Positions 1-5,426 of a DNA stretch of 5,426 nt are shown here, in pieces. Every line of letters starts with the position of its first letter. Within the stretch, counting starts at the first letter, position 1. The stretch is from Elusimicrobia bacterium RIFOXYB2_FULL_48_7 (GTDB lineage: Bacteria > Elusimicrobiota > Endomicrobiia > CG1-02-37-114 > XYA2-FULL-39-19): positions 1 to 5,426 of the forward strand of contig MGVM01000177.1 of NCBI GenBank assembly GCA_001800495.1, given 5' to 3'. The notes beneath the pieces were generated by a model, which saw nothing but the letters and a program-made list of their open reading frames with translations, made no database searches and was not told where the DNA came from. Both the position numbers and the translations under genes were made by a program.

Positions 1-69
1 ATGGTAGCGGCGGAAAACTGGGCCGGGGTAAAGGCCTCTTCTTACATTGCCGGATGGGAAGCAACGAAA
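1..69 (+). other. C-terminal tail of a truncated Fn3-like (type A) unit
   Basis: Residues 1-23 look like the final strand region of a type A unit. 'AENWAG' matches the 'AKNWED', 'AQQWTG' and 'AMNRGG' segments of later units, and 'WEATKC' matches the 'WKATLC' junction further on. The array therefore begins upstream of the window, and the ATG at base 1 is an internal Met codon. Confidence 0.75.
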
Positions 70-3000
70 TGCGAGAATCCGACAAATGTTATTTGGTCCA
101 CCCTTGGAACGAATTCGATAATGGTTTATTTTGACGGCGATGCCAGCGCCAATCCAGCCAATACCATGTATACCGTATATCTTTGCACAGCCGCCGATAT
201 GTCAGGCACCATTCATGTTAAGGAAGGGAGGAAAAATGATTATGACCTGACTGTAACCGGATTGACAGCAAATACCACTTATTATGGAAGGTTGTATGCA
301 ATTAATTGGAAATTTGATTCTGTTTATACTAATGTTGGATCAGGTTCCGTCAGGGCCACGCTTTGCGAAGCGCCCAATGGTTTGAGCTGGGGTTCAACGG
401 GAATGAATGGATTGGGAGTAGACTGGACAGACACTACAAGCAATCCTCAGGATACTGTTTATGTAGTAGAATTAGGAACTTCCCCGGAAATTACAACAGT
501 TACCGCAAGTTCAGTGGCTGTCAGGGGTTTAGGCGGAATTGGAGGCGCACTGATTGGGGGCGTATTGACGCCGAATACATCATATTATGTAAGAGTAATC
601 GCATTAAACAGGGCGTCAAATGGCAATTCGACCGGCATGGGCTTGAGAATAACGGCGTGCAATCTACCGGATATAACAAGTTACGGGACAATTACCAATA
701 CATCAATTGTTGTAAACTGGGGAACTGCTGAAACACCGGCAAACCCGGACAACACAAGATACTATATCCAGGCATCAACCGACAGCGGTTTTTCATCGAT
801 AGCCTCTGAAACCTTGAAAGCGCGTTCTGATTTAAACGGAACATTGACTTCCTTAAATCCGAATACCACTTATTTTATTAAGTTAATTGCTCAGCAATGG
901 ACAGGCGCCAATGATGTATTCTCGCAGCTGCCCCAGGACTGGAAAGCGACGCTTTGCACCCAGCCCAATTCGAATGGATGGGGATCCGTCACCAATAATT
1001 CAATCAATTTTACCTGGGGCACATTAGAGCCGCCTGCAAATCCGGACAATACCCTATACATTGTCCAGGCATCAACAAGCAATGATTACGCCACGATTAT
1101 AAGCACGGACGGAAGGATTCGTTCGGACGCGAATGGTACCGTAGTGTCATTGACTGCAAACACATCTTATTACATCAGATTAATTGCGCGCAACCGTGAA
1201 GGAACCGATACTGTATACGTCCCGGGAGTAAATTGCCGGGTTACAACAGCTGTCCAACCAGCTGGGACATTCACTTTCGGCACAGTTAATACAGGCAGTA
1301 TTGACATCAATACATCGGATACTTCATCCAACCCGGATAATACCGTTTATGTGGTGGAAATGTCCACGGCAGCCGATTTCAGCGGGAGTTCATCTGTTGG
1401 TTACGGTACCAAGGCCTCTGCAAGCATCAATGTGTCAGGGTTGTTTGTCAATACGACTTACTTTGCAAAGATTTACGCGAAGAACTGGGAAGATATAGCC
1501 AGTTCCACGAAAGCTATTGAATCAGGCGACGGAAAAGCCACCTTGTGCAATATGCCCACTGTAGCTAATTTTACTGGTGTTTCCGCGATTTCAATGCAAA
1601 TAAACTGGACAGGCGACGCTTCAGGCAACCCGGCGGACACGGTTTACATGGCGCGGCTGTCGTCTTCTTCAGACTATACGACTTACCAGGAAAAAACAGG
1701 TACGCAGTCGTCAAATTTCCTGAGTTTTAACGCCCTGTCCGCAAATACTTCGTACTACGGGAAACTGTACGCCATGAATCGCGGCGGAACTGGCGCGTCG
1801 CTTGACGCGAATTCGGGCAATGCAAAACCGACGTCCTGCGCAATGCCCGGCAGTGTTGTCTGGGCTAGTTTATCAGATCCCACTTCAATGAAAATCGGGT
1901 ACTCCGTTTCAGGAAACCCGAGTGATACCGTGTATATTGCCGAAGTTTCCACTTCTGCAGATTATACTACGAAATTAACTTCGGTGACCATTATTTCCAA
2001 CGGCATTGCGGTAATAGAAGGGGCGCAGGCAAATATCACTTATTACGGCAGGGTGACAGCATTAAACCGTGAAGGCATACCCTCATCTCCTTCTGACACG
2101 CCTTCACAGAAATGCAGCCTGGTGTACCCGCCGTCAGGATCCTACCTGGATCAGGTTACTTCTTCCACAATCAGGATTAACTGGACAAACCCCGGCAGCA
2201 ACCCGGCTTATACAAGGTGGGAAATAACGCGTTCAACTGATGGTTTTGCCACAAGCTCTGTAACGGTAAGGGGATTCAGCGACAACCTTACAGCTTATAA
2301 TTACACTGACACAGGATTGACAAATTACACGTCATACTGGTACATGGTGCGGGCGCTGAATGAAGGAAACGCCGGAAGCGGTTATGACTCAGTGGTCTCC
2401 ACGCTGGCAAAGCCGGGGGATATCATCCCGCCCACCCTGCCGGTTCTTATCACTCCGGGTGACACCGGCAAGATGAGTAACGGAAATTTCGTCTTTGACT
2501 GGAGTGATTCAACAGACGCGGAATCAGGGCTGTCCAATTATGAACTGGAAATGTCGACTTCGGTTGATTTTGGCACCATAGTTTTCAGCTCGGCACCTAC
2601 GGTTTCAAGCGCCGCAGTAAATTCGATGGGCACTTCATGGTATTTCTGGCATGTAAGGGCCAAAGATAACTACGGCAATTACAGCGCTTGGACATCAACC
2701 TACAGCGTGATGGTTGACACTGTTCCGCCTACAAGCGCTGCGATTACTTCCATAACCGAAATAACTTCTAATTCAATAGGGATAAAGGCCTCCGAATTAA
2801 CCGCGACGGATGAGCATGCTGGGATTACAGCTTACCAGGCGTATTATCTGCAGAAATCGACTGATGGGGCCGCGTGGGGTAGTGATACCGGCTGGGTCTC
2901 AAGCGCGACGTATACCGGTTTAACGGTCAATACCACTTACTTTTTCAGGGTAAAAGCCAGGGATATGCTCTGGTGGGAATCACCCTATTCTTCTGCCACT

Positions 3001-5426
3001 TCAGCGATAACCCTCGCTGCGCCGCCGTCAGGGTCGTATCTGTCAAATGTCACTTCGTTCACTGTGACCATTAACTGGGTAAATAGCGGTAGCAACCCGG
3101 GTTACACCAGGTGGGGGGTCCTGAAATCCACGGATAACTTCACAACCAGCACCGCCACATTGAAGATTTTCAGCGATAACTACACAAGCAATTCTCTTGT
3201 AGTTGCCGATTTATCGGCAAGCACTTCCTATTTCTTCAAAGTTCAGGCTTTCAATGAATCCGAAATAGCCACTGATTTTGACTCTGTCGTTTCAACGAAA
3301 ACCCTGCCTCCGTACGTTCCACCCGTGATAAAGTCGGTTACCAACCTTGAGGCGGCTCCGGGTGGCTATGTAGGCGCGATAAATCTTACTTGGACCTATC
3401 CTGAAGATCTGCTTGCGGGTTCGCAGTTTGTTATCCAGTACAGCACCAATGCAAGTGAAACATGGAATTACGCTAATCCCGGCAACGTGGTTAATTCAAC
3501 CGCCGCTTCTGCCGGCATGAGCCAGTCAAGCGTGATTGGCGGCCTGGATGTTGGCAGGGACGGCTCAAATGCAATCATTTCACCCTTGTATTATTTCAGG
3601 GTTTGGATGAGCACCGGAACCGGCGCGTATTCTGACCCCTCAAATTCAACAGGCACCTACGCGAACACCCCCTCGGGAACAACCACCGGCCCGACTGCCC
3701 AGCCTGACGGCGGCTGGCTGACCACGTTTAATAACATGAGCAATGGTTTTGATTACGGTTATCGCGTTGATGTCGACAATTCCGGCAATAATTATGTTTG
3801 TGGTATATCGTCCAATGATTTAATAGTAAGCAAATATAGCTCATCAGGGGTATTGCAGTGGGCTAAATACTATAATGGCCCATTAAATAGTAATGACGAA
3901 GGGCGCGGTATAGCAATAGATAGCAGTAATAATATTTATGTGGCTGGTTCCGAGATAGTTTCGGGGCAAGGGTCAAACATAATAGTCCGCAAATATAATT
4001 CAAGCGGCCTGATCCAATGGAATACATCACATAACGGTTCAAGTTCCCTTGATGACATAGGCAGGGGTATTGCTGTTGATAATAGCGGAAATATTTATGT
4101 CAGCGGCAGTGAAACTGTTGCCGGCCAGGCAAAAAATGTTTGGGTTACAAAGTATAACGCAGGCGGGCTGATCCAATGGACAACTACCTATAATAATCCG
4201 GCAAATACTGATGATGTATGCCTGGACTTGAAGATTGACAACAGTAATAATGTGTTCATTACGGGTTATGAAAACAGGACGGATTTAGGCCAGTCCAACA
4301 ACCTGTTTATTCATAAATACGATACGGACGGTGTCCTGCAGTGGACCACTTCATATAACAGCCCCGGCAACAGCCTGGATTGGGGACAGGGCATCGCGGT
4401 TGATAATTCAGGTAATAGTTATGTCAGCGGTTATGAGGCCCGTATAGATTTGGGCCAGTCATTAAATATTTTAACCAGGAAGTATAACGCAGGCGGCCTG
4501 TTGGTCTGGGCTACAACCTATAATAGCCCTGCGAATGATAACGACATGGGTGTTGGAATAGATGTTGACAATATGAGGAACGTGTATATTTCAGGAAGGG
4601 AAAAACGCACAGACCTGACCCAGGGTTATAATATTTTTGTTCAGAAACTTAATGAAAACGGTATAATTCAATGGACAACAACATACAATGGCCAGCTTAA
4701 TGGCGATGATGAATCTTATGGTTTAATTTCAGAAAGCAGCAATGTATATGTTGCCGGTTATGAGACTGTAGCAGGACAAGGCACTAACCTCTTGCTGCGC
4801 AAGTACGTCCAGGCATATCCGGATGTTGCGCCGTCAAATATAAATATAGTTGAAAAAACGTCCACCACCATTACCTGGGCATGGATAGACAATTCAAGCA
4901 ACGAAGAAGGATTCAGGGTAAAGTCGCCGGCCGTAACCTATAACCCGGCCATGCTTTCACTTTCCGGCGGCCTGCCTGCCGGCACGACAAGGTGGACCCA
5001 GACGGGCATGACGCCCAATACCACCAGCGAGATTTACGTGGAAGCATTCACATTCTGGGGTTCTTCAAGTACGGGAAGCTCGCTTAACGGCCGCAACGCC
5101 GCTAACCCTCCATCAGGTACATACTTAAGCAATGCTACATCATTCAGTGTAACTGTCAACTGGCAGCCGAACAACAATCCGTCAGGTATAACCAAGTTCG
5201 GGCTGCTGCGTTCAACGGACAACTGGGTAACGCCTTCAACAGTGACAATCCTGAACCTGGCTTCGGACTGGTCAACGTATTCTTACACGGATAACTCGGC
5301 AGCTCCGCTGACAACATACTATTACAAGGTAAACGCGTTCAACGCCGAGGGGCTGGAGACCGTCTATGATGTTACTGCAGACACGGTTACACTTACTCCT
5401 CCGCCTTTTGCAGCAGCCAATTTGAG
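1..5426 (+). CDS. Internal fragment of a giant Fn3-repeat / beta-propeller secreted or surface protein
   Basis: Frame 1 has no stop codon over 1808 codons, so this is a gene fragment open at both ends. The ATG at base 1 is not a credible start: the residues after it align with the tail of the Fn3-like units that follow, with no signal peptide. In order the protein holds Fn3-like units (about residues 1-1223, several subtypes), a short linker, a seven-bladed SBBP-type propeller (1239-1606) and two more Fn3 units (1607-1801). Typical Fn3 signatures recur: a Trp in strand B ('INW', 'VNW', 'DWS'), 'L.xNTTYYxRxxAxN' in strands E-F, and Ser/Thr-rich ends. There are only 11 Cys, no transmembrane segment and no catalytic motif. 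The family pattern suggests an exported adhesin-like or structural protein, with Fn3 units as spacers and the propeller as a possible binding module; the ligand is unknown. Confidence is high for the coding frame and architecture, low for function. Confidence 0.95.
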   Translation, partial: MVAAENWAGVKASSYIAGWEATKCENPTNVIWSTLGTNSIMVYFDGDASANPANTMYTVYLCTAADMSGTIHVKEGRKNDYDLTVTGLTANTTYYGRLYAINWKFDSVYTNVGSGSVRATLCEAPNGLSWGSTGMNGLGVDWTDTTSNPQDTVYVVELGTSPEITTVTASSVAVRGLGGIGGALIGGVLTPNTSYYVRVIALNRASNGNSTGMGLRITACNLPDITSYGTITNTSIVVNWGTAETPANPDNTRYYIQASTDSGFSSIASETLKARSDLNGTLTSLNPNTTYFIKLIAQQWTGANDVFSQLPQDWKATLCTQPNSNGWGSVTNNSINFTWGTLEPPANPDNTLYIVQASTSNDYATIISTDGRIRSDANGTVVSLTANTSYYIRLIARNREGTDTVYVPGVNCRVTTAVQPAGTFTFGTVNTGSIDINTSDTSSNPDNTVYVVEMSTAADFSGSSSVGYGTKASASINVSGLFVNTTYFAKIYAKNWEDIASSTKAIESGDGKATLCNMPTVANFTGVSAISMQINWTGDASGNPADTVYMARLSSSSDYTTYQEKTGTQSSNFLSFNALSANTSYYGKLYAMNRGGTGASLDANSGNAKPTSCAMPGSVVWASLSDPTSMKIGYSVSGNPSDTVYIAEVSTSADYTTKLTSVTIISNGIAVIEGAQANITYYGRVTALNREGIPSSPSDTPSQKCSLVYPPSGSYLDQVTSSTIRINWTNPGSNPAYTRWEITRSTDGFATSSVTVRGFSDNLTAYNYTDTGLTNYTSYWYMVRALNEGNAGSGYDSVVSTLAKPGDIIPPTLPVLITPGDTGKMSNGNFVFDWSDSTDAESGLSNYELEMSTSVDFGTIVFSSAPTVSSAAVNSMGTSWYFWHVRAKDNYGNYSAWTSTYSVMVDTVPPTSAAITSITEITSNSIGIKASELTATDEHAGITAYQAYYLQKSTDGAAWGSDTGWVSSATYTGLTVNTTYFFRVKARDMLWWESPYSSATSAITLAAPPSGSYLSNVTSFTVTINWVNSGSNPGYTRWGVLKSTDNFTTSTATLKIFSDNYTSNSLVVADLSASTSYFFKVQAFNESEIATDFDSVVSTKTLPPYVPPVIKSVTNLEAAPGGYVGAINLTWTYPEDLLAGSQFVIQYSTNASETWNYANPGNVVNSTAASAGMSQSSVIGGLDVGRDGSNAIISPLYYFRVWMSTGTGAYSDPSNSTGTYANTPSGTTTGPTAQPDGGWLTTFNNMSNGFDYGYRVDVDNSGNNYVCGISSNDLIVSKYSSSGVLQWAKYYNGPLNSNDEGRGIAIDSSNNIYVAGSEIVSGQGSNIIVRKYNSSGLIQWNTSHNGSSSLDDIGRGIAVDNSGNIYVSGSETVAGQAKNVWVTKYNAGGLIQWTTTYNNPANTDDVCLDLKIDNSNNVFITGYENRTDLGQSNNLFIHKYDTDGVLQWTTSYNSPGNSLDWGQGIAVDNSGNSYVSGYEARIDLGQSLNILTRKYNAGGLLVWATTYNSPANDNDMGVGIDVDNMRNVYISGREKRTDLTQGYNIFVQKLNENGIIQWTTTYNGQLNGDDESYGLISESSNVYVAGYETVAGQGTNLLLRKYVQAYPDVAPSNINIVEKTSTTITWAWIDNSSNEEGFRVKSPAVTYNPAMLSLSGGLPAGTTRWTQTGMTPNTTSEIYVEAFTFWGSSSTGSSLNGRNAANPPSGTYLSNATSFSVTVNWQPNNNPSGITKFGLLRSTDNWVTPSTVTILNLASDWSTYSYTDNSAAPLTTYYYKVNAFNAEGLETVYDVTADTVTLTPPPFAAANL
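70..2112 (+). repeat. Seven tandem ~98-residue Fn3-like repeats (type A array)
   Basis: Units begin at residues 24, 122, 220, 319, 417, 516 and 613 and the last ends near 704, a period of 92-99 residues (about 294 bases). Each unit runs: a Cys plus 'xxP' at the domain junction; a Trp- or aromatic-containing strand B; 'NPxNTxY' or 'NPxDTVY' in strand C (Asn at 51, 148, 248, 347, 444, 543, 639); an 'STxxDF/Y' segment; and 'NTTYY' or 'NTSYY' followed by 'A.N' near the end. The junction Cys is replaced by Ala in the fifth unit (residue 417). The second unit carries a Gly-rich insert at residues 176-187. The repeats are far clearer in protein than in DNA, because the same residues are written with different codons, which points to old duplications kept by selection on the protein. 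Length and motifs fit the Fn3 fold, though strand assignments are by eye. The array is probably a stiff spacer or a multivalent binding stalk. Confidence 0.85.
2128..2418 (+). repeat. Fn3-like unit B1 ('PPSGSYL' type)
   Basis: Residues 710-806 form an Fn3-like domain that opens with 'PPSGSYL', has strand B 'RINW', strand C 'NPAYTRWEI', a 'STDGF' turn, an 'FSDN' segment, 'TSYWYMVRALNE' in strands F-G and a 'DSVVST' end. Its 'NP' motif (residue 734) continues the spacing of the type A array without a break, so types A and B are probably related. It is about half identical to unit B2 by hand alignment and more distantly similar to B3. Cys705, just before it, holds the junction position of the preceding array. 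Confidence 0.8.
2419..2724 (+). other. Ig/Fn3-like domain with 'DxxSGLxxYELEMST' and 'VDTVPP' motifs
   Basis: Residues 807-908 differ from both neighbouring repeat types. Visible marks are 'PTLPVLITPGDTG' at the start, 'FVFDWSDSTDAESGL' in strands B-C, 'YELEMSTSVDF', then 'WYFWHVRAKDNYGNYSAW' and a closing 'VDTVPP'. This is the pattern of extracellular Ig-like or Fn3-like domains common in large bacterial surface proteins, where 'VDT.PP' marks the boundary to the next domain. The aromatic-rich 'WYFWHVRA' strand fits strand F of an Fn3 or Ig sandwich. Whether a profile search would label it Fn3 or a bacterial Ig family cannot be decided by eye. Confidence 0.7.
2725..3021 (+). other. Fn3 domain between the Ig-like domain and unit B2
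   Basis: Residues 909-1007 follow the 'VDTVPP' boundary. They contain 'SNSIGIKA' (strand B), 'YYLQKSTDGAAW' (strand C and turn), 'YTGLTVNTTYFFRVKARD' (the canonical Fn3 strand E-F stretch with its Leu and Tyr) and an 'SSATSAITL' end. The 'L..NTTYFFRVKA' pattern makes the Fn3 call good. Compared with type A units it lacks both the junction Cys and the 'NPxNTxY' motif, so it was probably acquired as a separate module. Confidence 0.75.
3022..3309 (+). repeat. Fn3-like unit B2 ('PPSGSYL' type)
   Basis: Residues 1008-1103 repeat the B1 pattern nearly feature for feature: 'PPSGSYL', 'VTINW', 'GSNPGYTRW', 'KSTDNF', 'FSDN', 'TSYFFKVQAFNE' and 'DFDSVVST'. The unit is separated from B1 by two unrelated domains (residues 807-1007). 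Strand E-F reads 'LSASTSYFFKV', as expected for Fn3. It contains no Cys. Confidence 0.8.
3310..3669 (+). other. Long divergent Fn3 domain preceding the propeller
   Basis: Residues 1104-1223 (about 120, longer than a standard Fn3 of about 90-100) contain 'VTNLEAAPGGYVGAINLTW' as strands A-B, 'FVIQYSTNASETWNYA' as strand C and its turn, then a Ser/Ala/Gly-rich stretch (1161-1179). 'IGGLDVGRDGSNAIISPLYYFRVWMST' forms the E-F region with an insert between the usual Leu and Tyr positions, followed by 'YSDPSNSTGTYANTP'. I recognise this as an Fn3 variant seen in large proteins of uncultivated bacteria, where 'G.I.LTW..P.D' and 'YYFR.W' are recurring marks. It joins the Fn3 region to the propeller linker. 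Confidence 0.65.
3670..3714 (+). other. Pro/Thr/Gly-rich interdomain linker
   Basis: Residues 1224-1238 are made of Pro, Ser, Gly, Thr, Ala, Gln and Asp with no hydrophobic core pattern, between the end of an Fn3 domain and the first propeller strand. It probably acts as a flexible hinge that presents the propeller. Confidence 0.6.
3715..4818 (+). repeat. Complete seven-bladed beta-propeller of SBBP-like repeats
   Basis: Residues 1239-1606 hold seven units, each starting with a Trp at 1239, 1287, 1340, 1393, 1448, 1503 or 1558 (periods 48, 53, 53, 55, 55, 55 and about 49). The consensus unit reads 'WTTTYN', a 'DD' turn, 'GIAVDNSGNIYVSG', a Glu-containing loop, then 'N..VRKYN..GLIQ'. This matches the SBBP beta-propeller repeat family, whose hallmark is 'IAVD..GN.YV.G' followed by 'V.K....G...W'. 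The last unit stops after 'LLRKY' and lacks a Trp strand of its own, while the first Trp strand (1239-1251) precedes the first 'VDVDNSGN'. The N-terminal strand would therefore complete blade seven in the usual velcro closure, giving exactly seven blades. No active-site motif is seen; a ligand-binding or protein-binding role is inferred from the fold. Confidence 0.88.
4819..5106 (+). other. Fn3 domain with 'DNSSNEEGFRV' motif
   Basis: Residues 1607-1702 begin right after the last propeller strand. Marks are 'APSNINIVEKTSTTITWAW' (strands A-B), 'DNSSNEEGFRV' (B-C turn and strand C, a well-known signature of one bacterial Fn3 subgroup), 'LPAGTTRWTQTGMTPNTTSEIYVEAF' (strands D-F with the 'L/M.PNT' element) and an 'SSSTGSSLNG' end. 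The Fn3 call is good. With unit B3 it shows that the repeat stalk resumes beyond the propeller. Confidence 0.78.
5107..5403 (+). repeat. Fn3-like unit B3 ('PPSGTYL' type)
   Basis: Residues 1703-1801 belong to the same class as B1 and B2: 'PPSGTYLSNATSFSVTVNW' at the start, an 'NPSGITKFGLL' strand C in place of 'NPxYTRW', 'RSTDNW', and 'TTYYYKVNAFNAEG' in strands F-G. The opening is closer to B2 ('YLSN.TSF') than to B1. The end ('VTADTVTLTPPP') has lost the 'DSVVST' signature. This is the most divergent of the three copies. Confidence 0.78.
5404..5426 (+). other. First residues of a further module, cut by the window edge
   Basis: After the Pro-rich boundary the frame continues with Phe-Ala-Ala-Ala-Asn-Leu and an incomplete codon. 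This resembles the opening strand of another Fn3 domain and shows that the gene continues downstream. Too little is present to classify it. Confidence 0.4.

Noticed and set aside
1..3. ATG at the first base as the start of the gene
   Set aside because: The following residues align with the end of a type A unit, there is no signal peptide, and no upstream sequence is available to show a ribosome binding site. It is an internal Met.
363..731. 122-codon open frame on the + strand in another frame
   Set aside because: It lies fully inside the Fn3 array in frame 3, has no domain pattern, and has an odd Arg/Gly/Tyr/Cys-rich composition typical of a shifted reading of a repeat protein.
891..1952. 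Short open frames of about 65 codons, antisense (891-1082, 1755-1952) and + strand (1301-1498)
   Set aside because: All are covered by the long frame, none has recognisable domains, and they recur at the spacing of the repeats, as expected for shadows.
70..2112. CRISPR array or DNA-level tandem repeat, because of the regular ~294-base period
   Set aside because: The period is codon-based and the similarity is in protein; there are no short identical DNA repeats separated by unique spacers.
3442..3477. Asp-box (S-x-D-x-G-x-x-W) sialidase-type motif in 'YSTNASETWNYA' and 'KSTDGAAWG'
   Set aside because: Only partial matches occur, and they sit at the strand C turn of Fn3 domains, where 'ST..G..W' is common; there is no sialidase-like propeller around them.
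3769..4660. Calcium-binding EF-hand or DxDxDG loops in the 'VDVDNSGN' segments
   Set aside because: The motif is the regular turn of SBBP propeller repeats, and the acidic positions are not conserved across blades ('IDSSNN', 'VDNMRN', 'ISESSN').
5034..5222. 62-codon antisense open frame
   Set aside because: It overlaps the Fn3/B3 coding region, shows no domain pattern, and its promoter and ribosome binding site cannot be seen.
1..5426. Insertion sequence, phage, toxin-antitoxin or defence system
   Set aside because: There are no inverted repeats at gene boundaries, no transposase, nuclease or ATPase motifs, and no gene other than the structural repeat protein.

Overview
The whole window lies inside one very large protein-coding gene on the + strand. 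Reading frame 1 (codons starting at base 1) is open from the first base to the last: 1808 codons, no stop, and no start that can be trusted. Neither end of the gene is present, so signal peptide, membrane anchor, sorting domain, promoter, ribosome binding site and terminator all lie outside. There is no intergenic DNA. All other open frames are short and overlap this frame.

The product is a modular extracellular-type repeat protein. Layout by residue: (1) the tail of a fibronectin type III-like (Fn3) unit, 1-23; (2) seven tandem Fn3-like units of about 98 residues, 24-704, called type A here, most beginning with a Cys at the same position; (3) a related 'PPSG' unit B1, 710-806; (4) an Ig/Fn3-like domain ending in an 'SVMVDTVPP' type boundary, 807-908; (5) another Fn3 domain, 909-1007; (6) unit B2, 1008-1103; (7) a longer divergent Fn3 domain, 1104-1223; (8) a Pro/Thr/Gly linker; (9) a complete seven-bladed beta-propeller made of SBBP-like repeats, 1239-1606; (10) an Fn3 domain with a 'DNSSNEEGFRV' motif, 1607-1702; (11) unit B3, 1703-1801; (12) the first residues of a further module.

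The composition (rich in Ser, Thr, Asn and Gly, 11 Cys in 1808 residues, no membrane segment, no enzyme motif) fits a secreted or cell-surface protein whose Fn3 units act as a stalk or spacer and whose propeller is a possible binding head. From general knowledge, giant proteins mixing Fn3 arrays with SBBP propellers are frequent in genomes of little-cultivated bacteria such as Elusimicrobiota, Omnitrophota, Goldbacteria and Firestonebacteria. The sequence suggests such a lineage, but no marker gene is present, so this is a weak inference. Ligand and biological role cannot be read from the sequence.
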